DNA of 64,000 bases from Mycobacterium neglectum (GTDB lineage: Bacteria > Actinomycetota > Actinomycetes > Mycobacteriales > Mycobacteriaceae). The notes beneath the pieces were generated by a model that had not been told where the DNA came from, did no database searches, and was given only the letters and a program-made list of their open reading frames with translations. The position numbers and the translations under genes were made by a program. Within the stretch, counting starts at the first letter, position 1; each line of letters opens with the position of its first letter. Of this stretch, positions 7,342 through 17,228 are shown in pieces. The stretch covers positions 1 through 64,000 of the forward strand of contig NZ_NVQE01000013.1 in the NCBI RefSeq assembly GCF_002591975.1, written 5' to 3'.

Positions 7342-9627
7342 ATGACATCGATCCACGAAGACAACAGGGTCACGGCCGGCGATCACCAGATCGAGCTGTC
7401 CATCGGCGGAATGACCTGTGCCTCCTGCGCCAACCGGATCGAGCGCAAGCTCAACAAGCTCGACGGTGTCAGCGCCACAGTCAATTACGCCACCGAGAAG
7501 GCCAAGGTCAGCTACGACGACACCGTCGACACTCAAGCGCTGGTGGCCGCGGTCGAGGACGCCGGATACACCGCCGAGCTGCCCCGCGCCGCTGATGCGC
7601 CGGCAGCCGAGGCCGACTCCGACTCCGACGATCCCACTCGGGCGCTGCGGCAGCGGCTGATCGTCTCGCTGGTGCTGTCGGTACCGGTCATCGCGATGGC
7701 GATGGTGCCGGCCCTGCAGTTCACCAACTGGCAGTGGCTGTCGCTGACCTTGGCGGCACCCGTGGTGGTATGGGGCGCATGGCCCTTCCACCAGGCCGCC
7801 TGGACCAACCTACGCCACGCCACGTCCACGATGGACACCCTGATCTCCATGGGAACCCTTGCGGCACTGGGATGGTCACTGTATGCCCTGTTCTTCGGCA
7901 CCGCCGGAGTAGCGGGGATGACCCATCCGTTCGAGCTGACCCTCGCGCGAAGCGACGGCGCGGGCAACATCTATCTGGAAGCAGCTGCCGGGGTCACCAC
8001 CTTCATTCTCGCCGGCCGGTATTTCGAGGCCCGGTCCAAGCGCAAAGCCGGCGCGGCGCTGCGGGCCCTGCTCGAGCTCGGCGTTAAGGACGTCACCGTC
8101 GTCAAAGACGGTCGCGAACAACGGATCCCGATCGATCAGCTCGCCGTCGGTGACGAATTCGTGGTGCGCCCTGGCGAAAAGATCGCCACCGACGGAGTCA
8201 TTGTGTCGGGCAGCTCCGCGGTCGACGCGTCCATGCTCACCGGTGAATCCATGCCGGTCGAGGTGGGCGCCGGTGACACCGTCGTCGGCGCAACCGTCAA
8301 CGCCGGCGGTCGCCTGCTGGTCCGCGCCACCCGCGTCGGCTCCGACACCCAATTGGCGCAAATGGCCCGGCTGGTCGAAGACGCGCAGAACGGCAAAGCC
8401 CAAGCACAGCGCCTCGCCGACCGCATCTCGGGGATCTTCGTGCCGATTGTGATCCTTCTGGCGGCCGCTACCCTCGGCTATTGGGTCGGGACCGGCAACG
8501 GGCTGGCGGCGGCGTTCACCGCGGCGGTGGCCGTGCTGATCATCGCCTGCCCCTGCGCGCTGGGCCTGGCCACCCCGACGGCCCTGATGGTCGGTACCGG
8601 TCGCGGCGCTCAGCTCGGCATCCTGATCAAGGGCCCCGAAGTCCTGGAGAACACCCGCAAGATCGACACCATCGTGCTGGACAAGACCGGCACCGTGACC
8701 GCCGGACAGATGACACTGATCGAGGTGATCGCGGCCTCCGGGCAAGATCGCAATGAACTGCTGCGGCTCGCCGGGGCACTGGAGAACGCCTCAGAGCACC
8801 CAATCGCGCAAGCGGTCGCCAAAGCCGCAAGGGCCGAATTCGGTGAGCTGCCAGCGGTGGAAGGGTTCACCAATGTCGAAGGGCTCGGCGTTCAGGGCGT
8901 CGTCGATGGGCGCGCCGTCATCGTGGGGCGCCCCAGCCTGCTCGCCGACTGGGCCCAGCATCTGCCGGCCGAGCTGACCGAGGCAATGCATGCAGCGGAA
9001 TCGGAAGGCAAGACAGCGATTGCCGTCGGCTGGGACGGCGCCGCCCGCGGAATTCTCGTCGTCGCCGATGCCGTCAAGCCCACCTCCGCCGAGGCGATCA
9101 GCCAGCTGCGCGGACTGGGTTTGACGCCGATTCTGCTGACCGGCGACAACGCCACCGTCGCCCGGTCGGTCGCCGACCAGGTGGGCATCGATGAGGTGAT
9201 CGCCGAGGTGATGCCCAAGGGCAAGGTCGACGTCATTGCCCGCCTACAGAAAGAGGGCAAGACGGTGGCGATGGTCGGTGACGGCGTCAACGACGCTGCC
9301 GCGCTTGCTCAGGCCGACCTCGGGATGGCCATGGGCACCGGAACCGACGTGGCGATCGAAGCCTCCGACATCACGTTGGTGCGCGGAGACTTGCGTGCCG
9401 CTGCGGATGCGATCCGACTGTCTCGACGAACATTGCGCACCATCAAGAGCAACCTGTTTTGGGCGTTCGCCTACAACGTGGCCGCCCTGCCCCTGGCAGC
9501 AGCGGGACTGCTCAACCCGATGCTCGCCGGAGCTGCAATGGCATTCAGCTCAGTGTTCGTCGTCAGCAACAGCCTGCGACTGCGACGGTTCCGTTCACGA
9601 TTCGGACAGCCCACCGCAGCCGGGTAA
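7342..9627 (+). CDS. copA: Copper-exporting P1B-type ATPase (CopA/CtpV type)
   Basis: 761 residues. The single N-terminal HMA domain has GMTCASC (Cys26, Cys29). Membrane helices start near residue 107. The actuator motif TGES lies near residue 301, the CPC metal-site triad is at residues 403-405, and the phosphorylated Asp is in DKTGT (D447). The SEHP motif follows, and GDGVND is at about 646-651. These are diagnostic for Cu(I) export from the cytoplasm at the expense of ATP. AAGGAGA lies 7 nt before the ATG. It follows the copZ-membrane-protein pair by 48 bp and is very likely cotranscribed. In M. tuberculosis the nearest functional analogue is CtpV, controlled by CsoR. Confidence 0.95.
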   Translation: MTSIHEDNRVTAGDHQIELSIGGMTCASCANRIERKLNKLDGVSATVNYATEKAKVSYDDTVDTQALVAAVEDAGYTAELPRAADAPAAEADSDSDDPTRALRQRLIVSLVLSVPVIAMAMVPALQFTNWQWLSLTLAAPVVVWGAWPFHQAAWTNLRHATSTMDTLISMGTLAALGWSLYALFFGTAGVAGMTHPFELTLARSDGAGNIYLEAAAGVTTFILAGRYFEARSKRKAGAALRALLELGVKDVTVVKDGREQRIPIDQLAVGDEFVVRPGEKIATDGVIVSGSSAVDASMLTGESMPVEVGAGDTVVGATVNAGGRLLVRATRVGSDTQLAQMARLVEDAQNGKAQAQRLADRISGIFVPIVILLAAATLGYWVGTGNGLAAAFTAAVAVLIIACPCALGLATPTALMVGTGRGAQLGILIKGPEVLENTRKIDTIVLDKTGTVTAGQMTLIEVIAASGQDRNELLRLAGALENASEHPIAQAVAKAARAEFGELPAVEGFTNVEGLGVQGVVDGRAVIVGRPSLLADWAQHLPAELTEAMHAAESEGKTAIAVGWDGAARGILVVADAVKPTSAEAISQLRGLGLTPILLTGDNATVARSVADQVGIDEVIAEVMPKGKVDVIARLQKEGKTVAMVGDGVNDAAALAQADLGMAMGTGTDVAIEASDITLVRGDLRAAADAIRLSRRTLRTIKSNLFWAFAYNVAALPLAAAGLLNPMLAGAAMAFSSVFVVSNSLRLRRFRSRFGQPTAAG

Positions 9628-9632
9628 AGCGG

Positions 9633-9676
9633 AATGGTGTTGGGGTTGGTCAATGGCGCTCAGCCACAACACCATT
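9633..9676 (+). terminator. Hairpin directly after copA
   Basis: Arms AATGGTGTTGGGG (9633-9645) and CCACAACACCATT (9664-9676) pair with one mismatch around an 18-nt loop, 5 nt after the copA stop. There is no U-run, which is common for mycobacterial terminators. It overlaps the start of the small His/Asp-rich frame. Confidence 0.5.
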
Positions 9677-9816
9677 CGCCTGCCCTAAGTCAGAACAGGG
9701 CTAACGGTTCCCCACTCACCTGCAGCGCGCCCGGCCCCCGTACGCGTCAGTGTCATCATCATCATCCTCCTCCGTCGTACGACGACGACGACGACGACGA
9801 CGACGATAATGGCTAA
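9634..9816 (+). CDS. Possible small His/Asp-tailed peptide downstream of copA
   Basis: A 60-codon frame starts 7 nt after copA and ends with a striking tail: Cys, four His, Pro-Pro-Pro-Ser-Tyr, nine Asp, Asn-Gly. The tail is encoded by triplet runs, four CAT at 9754-9765 and eight GAC at 9781-9804. A His/Asp/Cys tail could bind metal, which is suggestive behind a copper exporter. Against it, the ATG sits inside a terminator-like hairpin, the ribosome binding site is weak, and the first 40 residues look like nothing known. It may equally be an untranslated microsatellite or the remnant of another gene. Confidence 0.25.
   Translation: MVLGLVNGAQPQHHSPALSQNRANGSPLTCSAPGPRTRQCHHHHPPPSYDDDDDDDDDNG
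9754..9804. repeat. Trinucleotide tracts (CAT)4 and (GAC)8
   Basis: Direct reading shows four consecutive CAT triplets, a CCT/CCG/TCG/TAC interval and eight consecutive GAC triplets (9781-9804). Such tracts can change length by slippage. Confidence 0.9.
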
Positions 9817-10426
9817 TTATGTAACGGTGCAACCGCGACAGGTGCAGTTGATTCGCCACGGTGATGGTCGACCGTGGGAGCTTGCGAGTATCTGATGACG
9901 TCGGCGCCCAAAATCACCCTCGCCATGCACGCATGTTCACGGTCAATGAGAACGCCTGAGTTTTACGGAATCGTGGATAACATTCGTTATCCATGAGAAA
10001 GAAAAGCCGACCATTATTGTCAGATGACTCATCGTCTACTCTACCCCAAACCATCACACGACACGCCTGTGACGGCGAAAGCTGTTGGGAGGCAATGTTC
10101 TTGGAAGGCACCGTTTAACCGATAACGGGATGCCGACGTTCTGCCGACACGCGCCGACGTAATGTCCGCACGCTGACACGCCTAGGCGAACCGGCCGGCC
10201 GAGAAACGCCTTGCACGAGCCGCTAAACATCTAATTGAGTCGAGAAAGCTCAGCGACGAGGGGTTGCGAAACGGCCGCCAATTGTCACGTTGACGATCAC
10301 GCAGTGGCGCGCACCCATCTCGCTTGGCCATTGACTCATCTATCTGTCGCGTCGAGCTGTCGGCAAGCCACAGCGTCATTCACGCCGCCAGCAGCCCCCC
10401 ACTGCTGGCGCCGCTACCATCATTGG
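9817..10426. other. Intergenic stretch without recognisable gene, one perfect hairpin
   Basis: About 610 bp with no convincing gene on either strand. A perfect 8-bp inverted repeat TGGATAAC-ATTC-GTTATCCA lies at 9974-9993 and could be an RNA hairpin or an operator. Composition around 9930-10060 is unusually AT-rich for this genome. Confidence 0.5.
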
Positions 10427-10697
10427 GTGGCGACGCTTGAAGATCTCGAGGCTCGCATTGCAGCATTAGAAGCGTCGCACCCCGACTACCGGGCGGTGCT
10501 AGCGGCGGTCAATGCCGTCCGCGTCAGCCACCGCGAGTTGGTCATTACATCGCGCGCATACGGCGACGCTTTCCGACTACAGCCGCGACCTTGCCGAACT
10601 TGAGCGTGGACAGGCGGAACTGAAAACTGGTCAGAGATCTCTTGAAGAGAACGTTGCCGAGATAAAAGACTTGCTAGTACGGGCACTCGATCGCTAG
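10427..10697 (+). pseudogene. Small coiled-coil protein gene with one frameshift
   Basis: A GTG at 10427 opens with VATLEDLEARIAALEASHPD and continues YRAVLAAVNAVRVSHRELVI. Around 10565-10575 the reading must shift frame to continue as LSDYSRDLAELERGQAELKT, SLEENVAEIKDLLVRALDR, with TAG at 10695-10697. Joined, it would be about 89 residues of heptad-like helix with alternating charge, a coiled-coil protein common in mycobacteria without assigned function. A single indel separates the halves, so a sequencing error or a very recent mutation are both possible. Confidence 0.65.
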
Positions 10698-10783
10698 ACA
10701 CAGATTCATGCCGTTCCACCCCGCTCCCCGATGTGGTTCTTGCCGATCTGGGAGTGCCATTGCAAGGTGGTGCGGTGTGCAGC

Positions 10784-10933
10784 TCAACGCTCCGCAAGCT
10801 CGGCGAGATTGTGATCTCCCCAGGCCTCACTACGCGCGACTGCATTAGGGTGTGCTCGCATCCATGCGTCGTGGGCGGCGCAGCGACGTCGCATGTCCTC
10901 GATCTCCGATAGGTACTCAATCCAAGTTTTCAT
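10784..10933 (-). CDS. Small hypothetical protein (49 residues)
   Basis: A short minus-strand frame begins MKTWIEYLSEIEDMRRRCAA and continues HDAWMRAHPNAVARSEAWGD, ending HNLAELAER with TGA at 10784-10786. Its balanced, helix-forming composition with regular charge and Trp residues looks like a real small protein rather than a random frame. No family was recognised. It has no strong ribosome binding site, which lowers confidence. Confidence 0.45.
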   Translation of the reverse strand: MKTWIEYLSEIEDMRRRCAAHDAWMRAHPNAVARSEAWGDHNLAELAER

Positions 10934-11107
10934 CTGCTGCTTACCAGCTAAGCATCCCGTTTCGTCTGATGAAGTAGCGACGCATCAACCAGGGCCTCGC
11001 GCGACAGTTGCGGCGGCGGGCAGCTGGCTGACCCGTTGGCACATTATTGGCACAGCGGGGGGTTTACCCGTTAACGGCACACACCCATTTGTCTGGGAAA
11101 ACATCGG

Positions 11108-11179
11108 TGGGCGCGGACGGTATCGAACCGCCGACCGCTGGTGTGTAAAACCAGAGCTCTACCACTGAGCTACGCGCCC
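11108..11179 (-). tRNA. tRNA-Val (anticodon TAC)
   Basis: The reverse complement folds as a standard cloverleaf: acceptor GGGCGCG/CGCGCCC, D-arm GCTC-AGTGGTA-GAGC, anticodon stem CTGGT/ACCAG with loop TTTACAC (anticodon TAC), and T-arm with TTCGATA. The discriminator base is A; CCA is not encoded. Confidence 0.96.
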
Positions 11180-11223
11180 TCGCAGGGCAAATTACACGCC
11201 GACGAGGTCAGACAGGAAATCCG

Positions 11224-11688
11224 TCAGTCCGACCGAAGCGCCGCCAACGCGTCCGTCCACGCGGCCTGGTCGCGTGGCTCACCCGGCTGCTTCATCTCGG
11301 CGAATCGGACGATGCCGGTGCGGTCCACCACGAAAGTCCCGCGGTTGGCGAACCCGGCGTCGGCGTTGAACACGTCATAGGCCTGCGCCACGCCGCCGTG
11401 CGGCCAAAAGTCCGAGAGCACCGGAAACAGGAAGCCGCTTTCGGTGGCCCAGACCTTATGGGTCGGCGGCGGCCCCACCGAGATCGCCAACGTTGCGGTG
11501 TCGTCGTTCTCGTAGTTCGGCAGATGATCACGGATCTCGTCGAGCTCGCCCTGACAGATCCCGGTGAACGCCAACGGGAAGAACACCAGCAGCACGTCCT
11601 TGACGCCACGAAAGTCGCTCAAGGTGACCGGCTGGCCGTTCTGGTCTTTCAGGGTGAAGTCCGGCGCCTCGGTTCCGACGTCGATCAT
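11224..11688 (-). CDS. ahpE: Peroxiredoxin AhpE (one-cysteine type)
   Basis: 154 residues starting MIDVGTEAPDFTLKDQNGQP. The peroxidatic cysteine is C45 in FTGICQGELDE, within the thioredoxin-fold peroxiredoxin signature. No resolving cysteine is seen, as in M. tuberculosis AhpE (Rv2238c, 153 residues), which reduces peroxides and peroxynitrite and is recycled by mycoredoxin and mycothiol. The open frame extends 25 codons further upstream, but the ATG at 11688 matches the family start. It begins the stretch that keeps the M. tuberculosis gene order and lies 16 bp downstream of the DUF3052 gene, probably in one operon. Confidence 0.95.
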   Translation of the reverse strand: MIDVGTEAPDFTLKDQNGQPVTLSDFRGVKDVLLVFFPLAFTGICQGELDEIRDHLPNYENDDTATLAISVGPPPTHKVWATESGFLFPVLSDFWPHGGVAQAYDVFNADAGFANRGTFVVDRTGIVRFAEMKQPGEPRDQAAWTDALAALRSD

Positions 11689-11704
11689 CGTTGCCCTGGG
11701 CTCA

Positions 11705-12133
11705 TCAGTGCCTGCCTGCCGCTTTCGATTTCGGCTGTACCAGCCGACTTGCGATCCACCCACCGAGATTCGCCGACGAGGTCTGCATCAACCCCGCGGT
11801 CGGTGCAGACTCGGCAATCTCAGCAGGCTGCACATGTCCCGGCTTGCCCGTCTTGGGGGTGACCACCCAGATCACGCCATCGTCGGCCAGCGGCGTGATG
11901 GCGTCCATCAGACGGTCGACAAGATCGCCGTCGTCATCGCGCCACCACAACAGCACGACGTCGATCACCTCGTCGGCGTCTTCGTCGAGCAGCTCAGAAC
12001 CGCATGCGTCCTCGATGTCGGCCCGGATGTCGTCGTCGGAGTCTTCGTCCCAGCCCAACTCCTGCACAACCTGATCTTTTTGGATGCCCAGTCTGAGGGC
12101 GTAGCTCGGGGCGTCGTCGTCCGCCGCGACCAC
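11705..12133 (-). CDS. DUF3052-family protein (Rv2239c-like)
   Basis: 142 residues with the conserved core LRLGIQKDQVVQELGWDEDS and VIDVVLLWWRDDDGDLVDRL, an acidic family widespread in actinobacteria and without known biochemical role. I placed the start at the GTG at 12133 because GGAGG precedes it by 6 nt. The frame stays open to 12244, but the extra 37 residues are not family-like. Position next to ahpE is as in M. tuberculosis. Confidence 0.85.
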   Translation of the reverse strand: MVAADDDAPSYALRLGIQKDQVVQELGWDEDSDDDIRADIEDACGSELLDEDADEVIDVVLLWWRDDDGDLVDRLMDAITPLADDGVIWVVTPKTGKPGHVQPAEIAESAPTAGLMQTSSANLGGWIASRLVQPKSKAAGRH

Positions 12134-12240
12134 CGTCGGTCCTCCTTCAGCCAGCTCGGCGCATTGTGCGTCCAGCCCTATCGTCGCACGACCAGGTGCT
12201 CCAGCCACCCACTGGCGGGCAGGTTTTGGTCGATCCGGGT

Positions 12241-12816
12241 TCAATATGCCGCATCGCAGAGATTCAACGCCGTGGTCTTAGTGTCATTCAGGGTGCTGAT
12301 TGCGGCGTTGAATTCGTCGGATCCGTAGTTGCCCGCGATCGCCACTGCCAGGCCCCTTGCCGCGTCGACCCAGGAATTCATCGCGTCCTTCAGCTCCTGC
12401 GTCAGCGGATCGGACACGCTGCGGGCGACCAGGTCGGCGCTGTGGTTGAGCGCGTCGATCGCCGGCCCCGCCATGGCGTCGGCGTCGGCAGCGCTGCGGT
12501 TGAAGGCGTCGACGTAGGCGTTGACCGCGGTGATCGCGTCCACACTGCTGGTGCTCAGCGACTCACACGAGGTGTGCACCGCCTCCTTGGTGAGCGACTC
12601 CTGCCGCTCGGACTCGCGCGCACTCGAGCTGGCGGCCGACTCCGCGATGGACGCAGACACCGACGCCTTGTAGACGGGTGCATCCGCTGAGTCGACCGAT
12701 GCCGTGCCCTCGGTGACATTGCTGCAGCCCACGATGATCATCGCCGTGGCGGCCACACTGCCGACCACGAGAGCGGCGATCCGCAGGCGTCTCCGACACA
12801 GCCAACCGGTCAGCAC
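12241..12816 (-). CDS. Putative lipoprotein (Rv2240c-like)
   Basis: 191 residues. An Arg-rich N-terminus is followed by a hydrophobic segment (about 13-30) ending in IIVGC, a lipobox that would place the modified cysteine at residue 31. The mature part is Ser/Ala/Glu-rich and helical, with two later cysteines (TSCES and NLCDAAY). No enzymatic motif is visible. It is divergent from aceE, as Rv2240c is in M. tuberculosis. The function is unknown. Confidence 0.8.
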   Translation of the reverse strand: MLTGWLCRRRLRIAALVVGSVAATAMIIVGCSNVTEGTASVDSADAPVYKASVSASIAESAASSSARESERQESLTKEAVHTSCESLSTSSVDAITAVNAYVDAFNRSAADADAMAGPAIDALNHSADLVARSVSDPLTQELKDAMNSWVDAARGLAVAIAGNYGSDEFNAAISTLNDTKTTALNLCDAAY

Positions 12817-12981
12817 GGTCTGCAGACGTTACCGGGTCCGATCCGCGATCGCGGGTTCATTCAGTCCGGACCCCCACCGGTGCATGTGGGGCAGGATTGG
12901 AGAAGGATAGAGGGGTGGTCAGCTCGGAAAACCTCCGCGCCGATCACCAGTGCACGTAGACCGCCTAACAAGGAGCGGAAT

Positions 12982-15771
12982 TTGACCACCGAGTTCGCGC
13001 GCCAGGACCTGGCCCAAAACTCCAGCAGTGCAGCCGAACCCGACCGGGTCCGGGTGATCCGCGAGGGTGTCGCATCGTATCTGCCCGATATCGACACCGA
13101 AGAGACCAGCGAATGGCTGGAATCGTTCGACAACCTGCTCGAGCGCTCCGGGCCCGCCAGGGCGCGGTATCTGATGTTGCGGCTGCTGGAACGTGCAGGC
13201 GAGCAGCGGGTGGCCATCCCTGCGCTGACGTCCACCGACTACGTGAACACGATCCCGACCGAACTGGAGCCGTGGTTCCCCGGCGACGAGGACGTCGAAC
13301 GCCGCTACCGGACCTGGATCCGGTGGAACGCCGCGATCATGGTGCACCGCGCGCAGCGCCCGGGAGTCGGTGTCGGAGGGCATATCTCGACGTATGCGTC
13401 GTCCGCGGCGCTCTACGAGGTCGGGTTCAACCATTTCTTCCGCGGCAAGGCCCACCCCGGTGGCGGCGACCAGATCTACATCCAGGGCCATGCGTCGCCC
13501 GGTATCTACGCGCGCGCATTCCTCGAGGGCCGGCTGACCGCCGACGACCTCGATGGCTTCCGGCAGGAACACAGCCACCCCGGCGGCGGGCTTCCGTCGT
13601 ATCCACACCCCCGCCTGATGCCGGACTTCTGGGAATTCCCCACCGTGTCGATGGGCCTGGGCCCGATGAACGCGATCTATCAGGCCCGGTTCAACCACTA
13701 CCTCGACGACCGCGGCATCAAGGACACCTCCGACCAGCACGTGTGGGCGTTTCTCGGCGACGGCGAGATGGACGAACCCGAGAGCCGCGGACTGATTCAG
13801 GTGGCGGCCAACGAAGCGTTGGACAACCTGACGTTCGTGATCAACTGCAATCTGCAGCGCCTCGACGGGCCGGTACGCGGCAACGGCAAGATCATTCAGG
13901 AGCTGGAGTCGTTCTTCCGCGGCGCCGGCTGGAATGTGATCAAGGTGGTGTGGGGCCGCGAATGGGACACACTGCTGCACGCCGACCGCGACGGTGCACT
14001 GGTGAACCTGATGAACACCACGCCGGACGGCGACTACCAGACCTACAAGGCCAACGACGGTGCCTACGTCCGCGACCACTTCTTCGGTCGCGACCCGCGC
14101 ACCAAGGCCCTCGTCGAGCCGATGACCGACGCCGAGATCTGGAGCCTCAAGCGCGGCGGCCACGACTACCGCAAGGTCTACGCCGCCTACCGTGCGGCGA
14201 TCGATCACAAGGGCCAGCCGACGGTCATCCTGGCCAAGACCATCAAGGGCTACTCGCTTGGTGCGCATTTCCAGGGCCGCAACGCCACGCACCAGATGAA
14301 AAAGCTTGCGCTGGCAGACCTCAAGTACTTCCGCGATGCACAGCGCATCCCGATCAGCGACGAACAGCTCGAGGAAAACCCCTACCTCCCGCCGTACTAC
14401 CACCCCGGCCCCGAGGCGCCCGAGATCCGCTACATGCTGGAGCGGCGGCGGGCGTTGGGTGGATTCCTGCCTGAGCGCCGCACGCATTCCAAGGTTCTGA
14501 CACTGCCCGGACGCGACACGTACAAGGCGTTGAAGAAGGGGTCGGGCAACCAGGAGGTCGCCACCACCATGGCGACGGTGCGGACGTTCAAGGAACTGTT
14601 GCGCGACAAGGAAATTGGGAAGCGGATCGTCCCCATCATTCCCGACGAGGCGCGCACGTTCGGCATGGACTCGTGGTTCCCGAGCCTGAAGATCTACAAC
14701 CGCAACGGCCAGCTGTACACCGCCGTGGACGCCGAATTGATGTTGGCGTACAAAGAAAGTGAAATCGGTCAGATCCTGCACGAGGGCATCAACGAGGCCG
14801 GTTCGACGGCATCGTTCACCGCGGTCGGCACGTCATACTCCACCCACAACGAGCCGATGATCCCGCTCTACATCTTCTACTCGATGTTCGGCTTCCAGCG
14901 CACCGGCGACGGCTTCTGGGCCGCCGCCGACCAGATGGCCCGCGGTTTCGTGCTGGGCGCCACCGCAGGACGCACCACGCTGGTCGGCGAGGGCCTGCAG
15001 CACGCCGACGGGCATTCGTTGCTGCTCGCCTCGACCAACCCGGCCGTGGTGGCCTACGACCCGGCGTTCGCCTACGAGATCGCCTACATCGTGGAGAGCG
15101 GGCTGGCCAGGATGTACGGCGAGGATCCGGAGAACGTCTACTTCTACATCACCATCTACAACGAGCCTTACAAGCAGCCTGCCGAGCCGGAGGGGGTCGA
15201 CGTCGACGCGCTGCTGCGCGGCATCTACCGGTTCCGACCCGCGCCGGAAAAGCGGACGCACACCGCACAGATCCTGGCGTCCGGCGTGGCGATGCCCGAA
15301 GCGTTGCGGGCCGCGCAGCTGCTGGCCGACGAATGGGACGTCGCCGCCGATGTCTGGTCGGTGACCAGCTGGAACGAGCTGAACCGCGACGGCGTGGAAA
15401 TCGAGAAGCAGCGGCTGCGCCACCCCGAACGCCCCGCGGGCACGGCGTTCATCACCACCGCACTGCAGGACGCGGTGGGCCCCGTCATCGCGGTCTCGGA
15501 CTGGATGCGCGCGGTTCCCGAGCAGATCCGGCCCTGGGTGCCCGGCACCTACGTCACGCTGGGAACCGACGGCTTCGGCTTCTCCGACACCCGGCCCGCT
15601 GCGCGGCGCTACTACAACACCGATGCCGAGTCGATTGCGGTCGCGGTGCTGGAGGGACTGGCACGCGACGGCAATCTCGATCAGTCCGTCGCCGTCGATG
15701 CGGCGAACAAGTACCAGATCGACGATGTCCTCGCAGCGCCCGAGCAAACGTCGGACCCCGGAGTCGCCTAG
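12982..15771 (+). CDS. aceE: Pyruvate dehydrogenase E1 component AceE
   Basis: 929 residues of the homodimeric E1 family. The thiamine diphosphate motif [12 protein letters not shown] (about residue 258) runs to [21 protein letters not shown]1 decarboxylates pyruvate and passes the acetyl group to the E2 lipoyl domain, feeding acetyl-CoA to the fatty acid genes that follow. I chose the TTG at 12982 because AAGGAG lies 7 nt upstream and the protein then begins like the family ([11 protein letters not shown]). The frame stays open to 12880. The next gene, mabR, is 44 bp downstream. The 165 bp before the start also serve the divergent lipoprotein gene. Confidence 0.96.
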   Translation: MTTEFARQDLAQNSSSAAEPDRVRVIREGVASYLPDIDTEETSEWLESFDNLLERSGPARARYLMLRLLERAGEQRVAIPALTSTDYVNTIPTELEPWFPGDEDVERRYRTWIRWNAAIMVHRAQRPGVGVGGHISTYASSAALYEVGFNHFFRGKAHPGGGDQIYIQGHASPGIYARAFLEGRLTADDLDGFRQEHSHPGGGLPSYPHPRLMPDFWEFPTVSMGLGPMNAIYQARFNHYLDDRGIKDTSDQHVWAFLGDGEMDEPESRGLIQVAANEALDNLTFVINCNLQRLDGPVRGNGKIIQELESFFRGAGWNVIKVVWGREWDTLLHADRDGALVNLMNTTPDGDYQTYKANDGAYVRDHFFGRDPRTKALVEPMTDAEIWSLKRGGHDYRKVYAAYRAAIDHKGQPTVILAKTIKGYSLGAHFQGRNATHQMKKLALADLKYFRDAQRIPISDEQLEENPYLPPYYHPGPEAPEIRYMLERRRALGGFLPERRTHSKVLTLPGRDTYKALKKGSGNQEVATTMATVRTFKELLRDKEIGKRIVPIIPDEARTFGMDSWFPSLKIYNRNGQLYTAVDAELMLAYKESEIGQILHEGINEAGSTASFTAVGTSYSTHNEPMIPLYIFYSMFGFQRTGDGFWAAADQMARGFVLGATAGRTTLVGEGLQHADGHSLLLASTNPAVVAYDPAFAYEIAYIVESGLARMYGEDPENVYFYITIYNEPYKQPAEPEGVDVDALLRGIYRFRPAPEKRTHTAQILASGVAMPEALRAAQLLADEWDVAADVWSVTSWNELNRDGVEIEKQRLRHPERPAGTAFITTALQDAVGPVIAVSDWMRAVPEQIRPWVPGTYVTLGTDGFGFSDTRPAARRYYNTDAESIAVAVLEGLARDGNLDQSVAVDAANKYQIDDVLAAPEQTSDPGVA

Positions 15772-15815
15772 CTGTGTTGGAGGATTCCTCCAGAAACATG
15801 GCGTAGCCTTTATCA

Positions 15816-17024
15816 ATGGCCGACAATCGGTTCGTTCCGCCGAAGTCCACGGTCGAGGTGCTCGAAACGGTGCCCGACGTCGTGTTGCGGCGGCTGAAGC
15901 AATACTCCGGCCGACTGGCCACCGAGGCGGTACGGGCCCTGGAGCAGCGGCTGCCGTTCTTCGCCGAACTCGAAGCGTCACAGCGGGCCAGCGTGCAGTT
16001 GGTGGTGCAGGCCGCCGTGGTCAACTTCGTCGAGTGGATGCGCAATCCGCAGAGCAACGTCAGCTACACCGCCCAGGCGTTCGAGGTCGTCCCGCAGGAT
16101 CTCCGGCGCAAGATCGCCCTGCGGCAGTCGGTCGAGATGGTTCGCGTCACCATGGAGTACTGCGAAGAAGTGGTGCCACTGCTGGCCCGCTCCGATGAGC
16201 AATTGACCGCGCTGACGGCCGGAATCCTGCGCTACAGCCGTGACCTCGCGTTCGCCGCCGCGACCGCCTATGCCGACCAGGCCGAGGCCCGCGGCGCATG
16301 GGACACCCGGATGGAGGCCAACGTCATCGACGCCGTCGTGCGCGGGGACACCGGGCCCGAACTGCAATCGCAGGCGGCCGCCTTGAATTGGGATGCCACC
16401 GCACCGGCCACTGTGATCGTGGGTCTGCCGCATCCCGATCGGAACGACGTCACCGGCGACGATGTCCACGAGGTCGCCCTTCGCCACGGCCGCGCCGCAC
16501 TATCTGACGTACACGGCACCTGGCTGGTAGCAATCGTGTCGGGCTCGCTGTCTGCCACCGACCGGTTCCTCACCGAACTGATGAAGGTATTCGCCGAAGG
16601 ACCCGTGGTGATCGGCCCGACCGCGTCAACTTTGGCGGCCGCGCATCGCAGTGCGACAGAGGCGATCGCAGGCATGAACGCCGTCGCCGGCTGGACAGGT
16701 GCGCCCAGGCCGGTGGCAGCACGGGAGTTGCTTCCCGAAAGGGCGTTACTCGGTGATAGCTCCGCGATCGCCGCGTTAGAGGTCGAGGTCATGCGGCCCC
16801 TTGGCGACGCGGATCCGGCGCTGGCCGAGACCCTCGACGCCTATCTCGACTCGGGCGGCGCGATCGAAGCGTGCGCTCGCAAATTGTTCGTTCATCCAAA
16901 CACCGTGCGCTACCGACTCAAACGGATCACCGATTTCACGGGCCGCGATCCCACGGTTCCACGCGATGCGTATGTCCTCCGCGTCGCCGCGAGCCTGGGC
17001 CGACTCAGCCGGCAACGCACCTAG
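15816..17024 (+). CDS. mabR: PucR/CdaR-type transcriptional regulator MabR
   Basis: 402 residues. The N-terminal half has no named domain in view. The C-terminus carries the PucR-family HTH: ETLDAYLDSGGAIEACARKL, then FVHPNTVRYRLKRITDFTGR. In mycobacteria the gene between aceE and fabD (Rv2242) encodes MabR, which controls the FAS-II operon. Order and length agree. A TTTTGT-N9-ACAAAA repeat in the gap before fabD matches the reported MabR site as I recall it. Confidence 0.9.
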   Translation: MADNRFVPPKSTVEVLETVPDVVLRRLKQYSGRLATEAVRALEQRLPFFAELEASQRASVQLVVQAAVVNFVEWMRNPQSNVSYTAQAFEVVPQDLRRKIALRQSVEMVRVTMEYCEEVVPLLARSDEQLTALTAGILRYSRDLAFAAATAYADQAEARGAWDTRMEANVIDAVVRGDTGPELQSQAAALNWDATAPATVIVGLPHPDRNDVTGDDVHEVALRHGRAALSDVHGTWLVAIVSGSLSATDRFLTELMKVFAEGPVVIGPTASTLAAAHRSATEAIAGMNAVAGWTGAPRPVAARELLPERALLGDSSAIAALEVEVMRPLGDADPALAETLDAYLDSGGAIEACARKLFVHPNTVRYRLKRITDFTGRDPTVPRDAYVLRVAASLGRLSRQRT

Positions 17025-17141
17025 CCAGCACGCGAAATGCCACTGGAACGTGGGTGACGGAGGTCACTGCGCCGCTATCGTTCAAGATCAGACGGGCCAA
17101 TAGGTCGCGGACCGGTATCGATGGAGTCGCATCACATGCCG

Positions 17142-17162
17142 TTTTGTGGGATATCTACAAAA
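17142..17162. promoter_or_regulatory. Probable MabR operator upstream of fabD
   Basis: Perfect inverted repeat TTTTGT (17142-17147), 9-nt spacer, ACAAAA (17157-17162), 67 bp before the fabD start. A further ACAAAA occurs at 17196-17201. Position and symmetry fit binding of the FAS-II regulator encoded just upstream. Confidence 0.7.
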
Positions 17163-17228
17163 ACTTAAGACGAGGTTCATAATCTCTTACACCGCACAAA
17201 ACGGCTTTCACAGTGTTCTCTTAAACAC

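Noticed and set aside
2013-9627. A csoR or ricR gene within the copper region
   Set aside because: No small CsoR-family frame with the Cys-His-Cys pattern was seen on either strand; the regulator must be encoded elsewhere.
12919-14781. 620-codon minus-strand open frame opposite aceE
   Set aside because: Mirror of the GC-rich aceE codons; its sequence has no family resemblance while the plus strand is plainly AceE.
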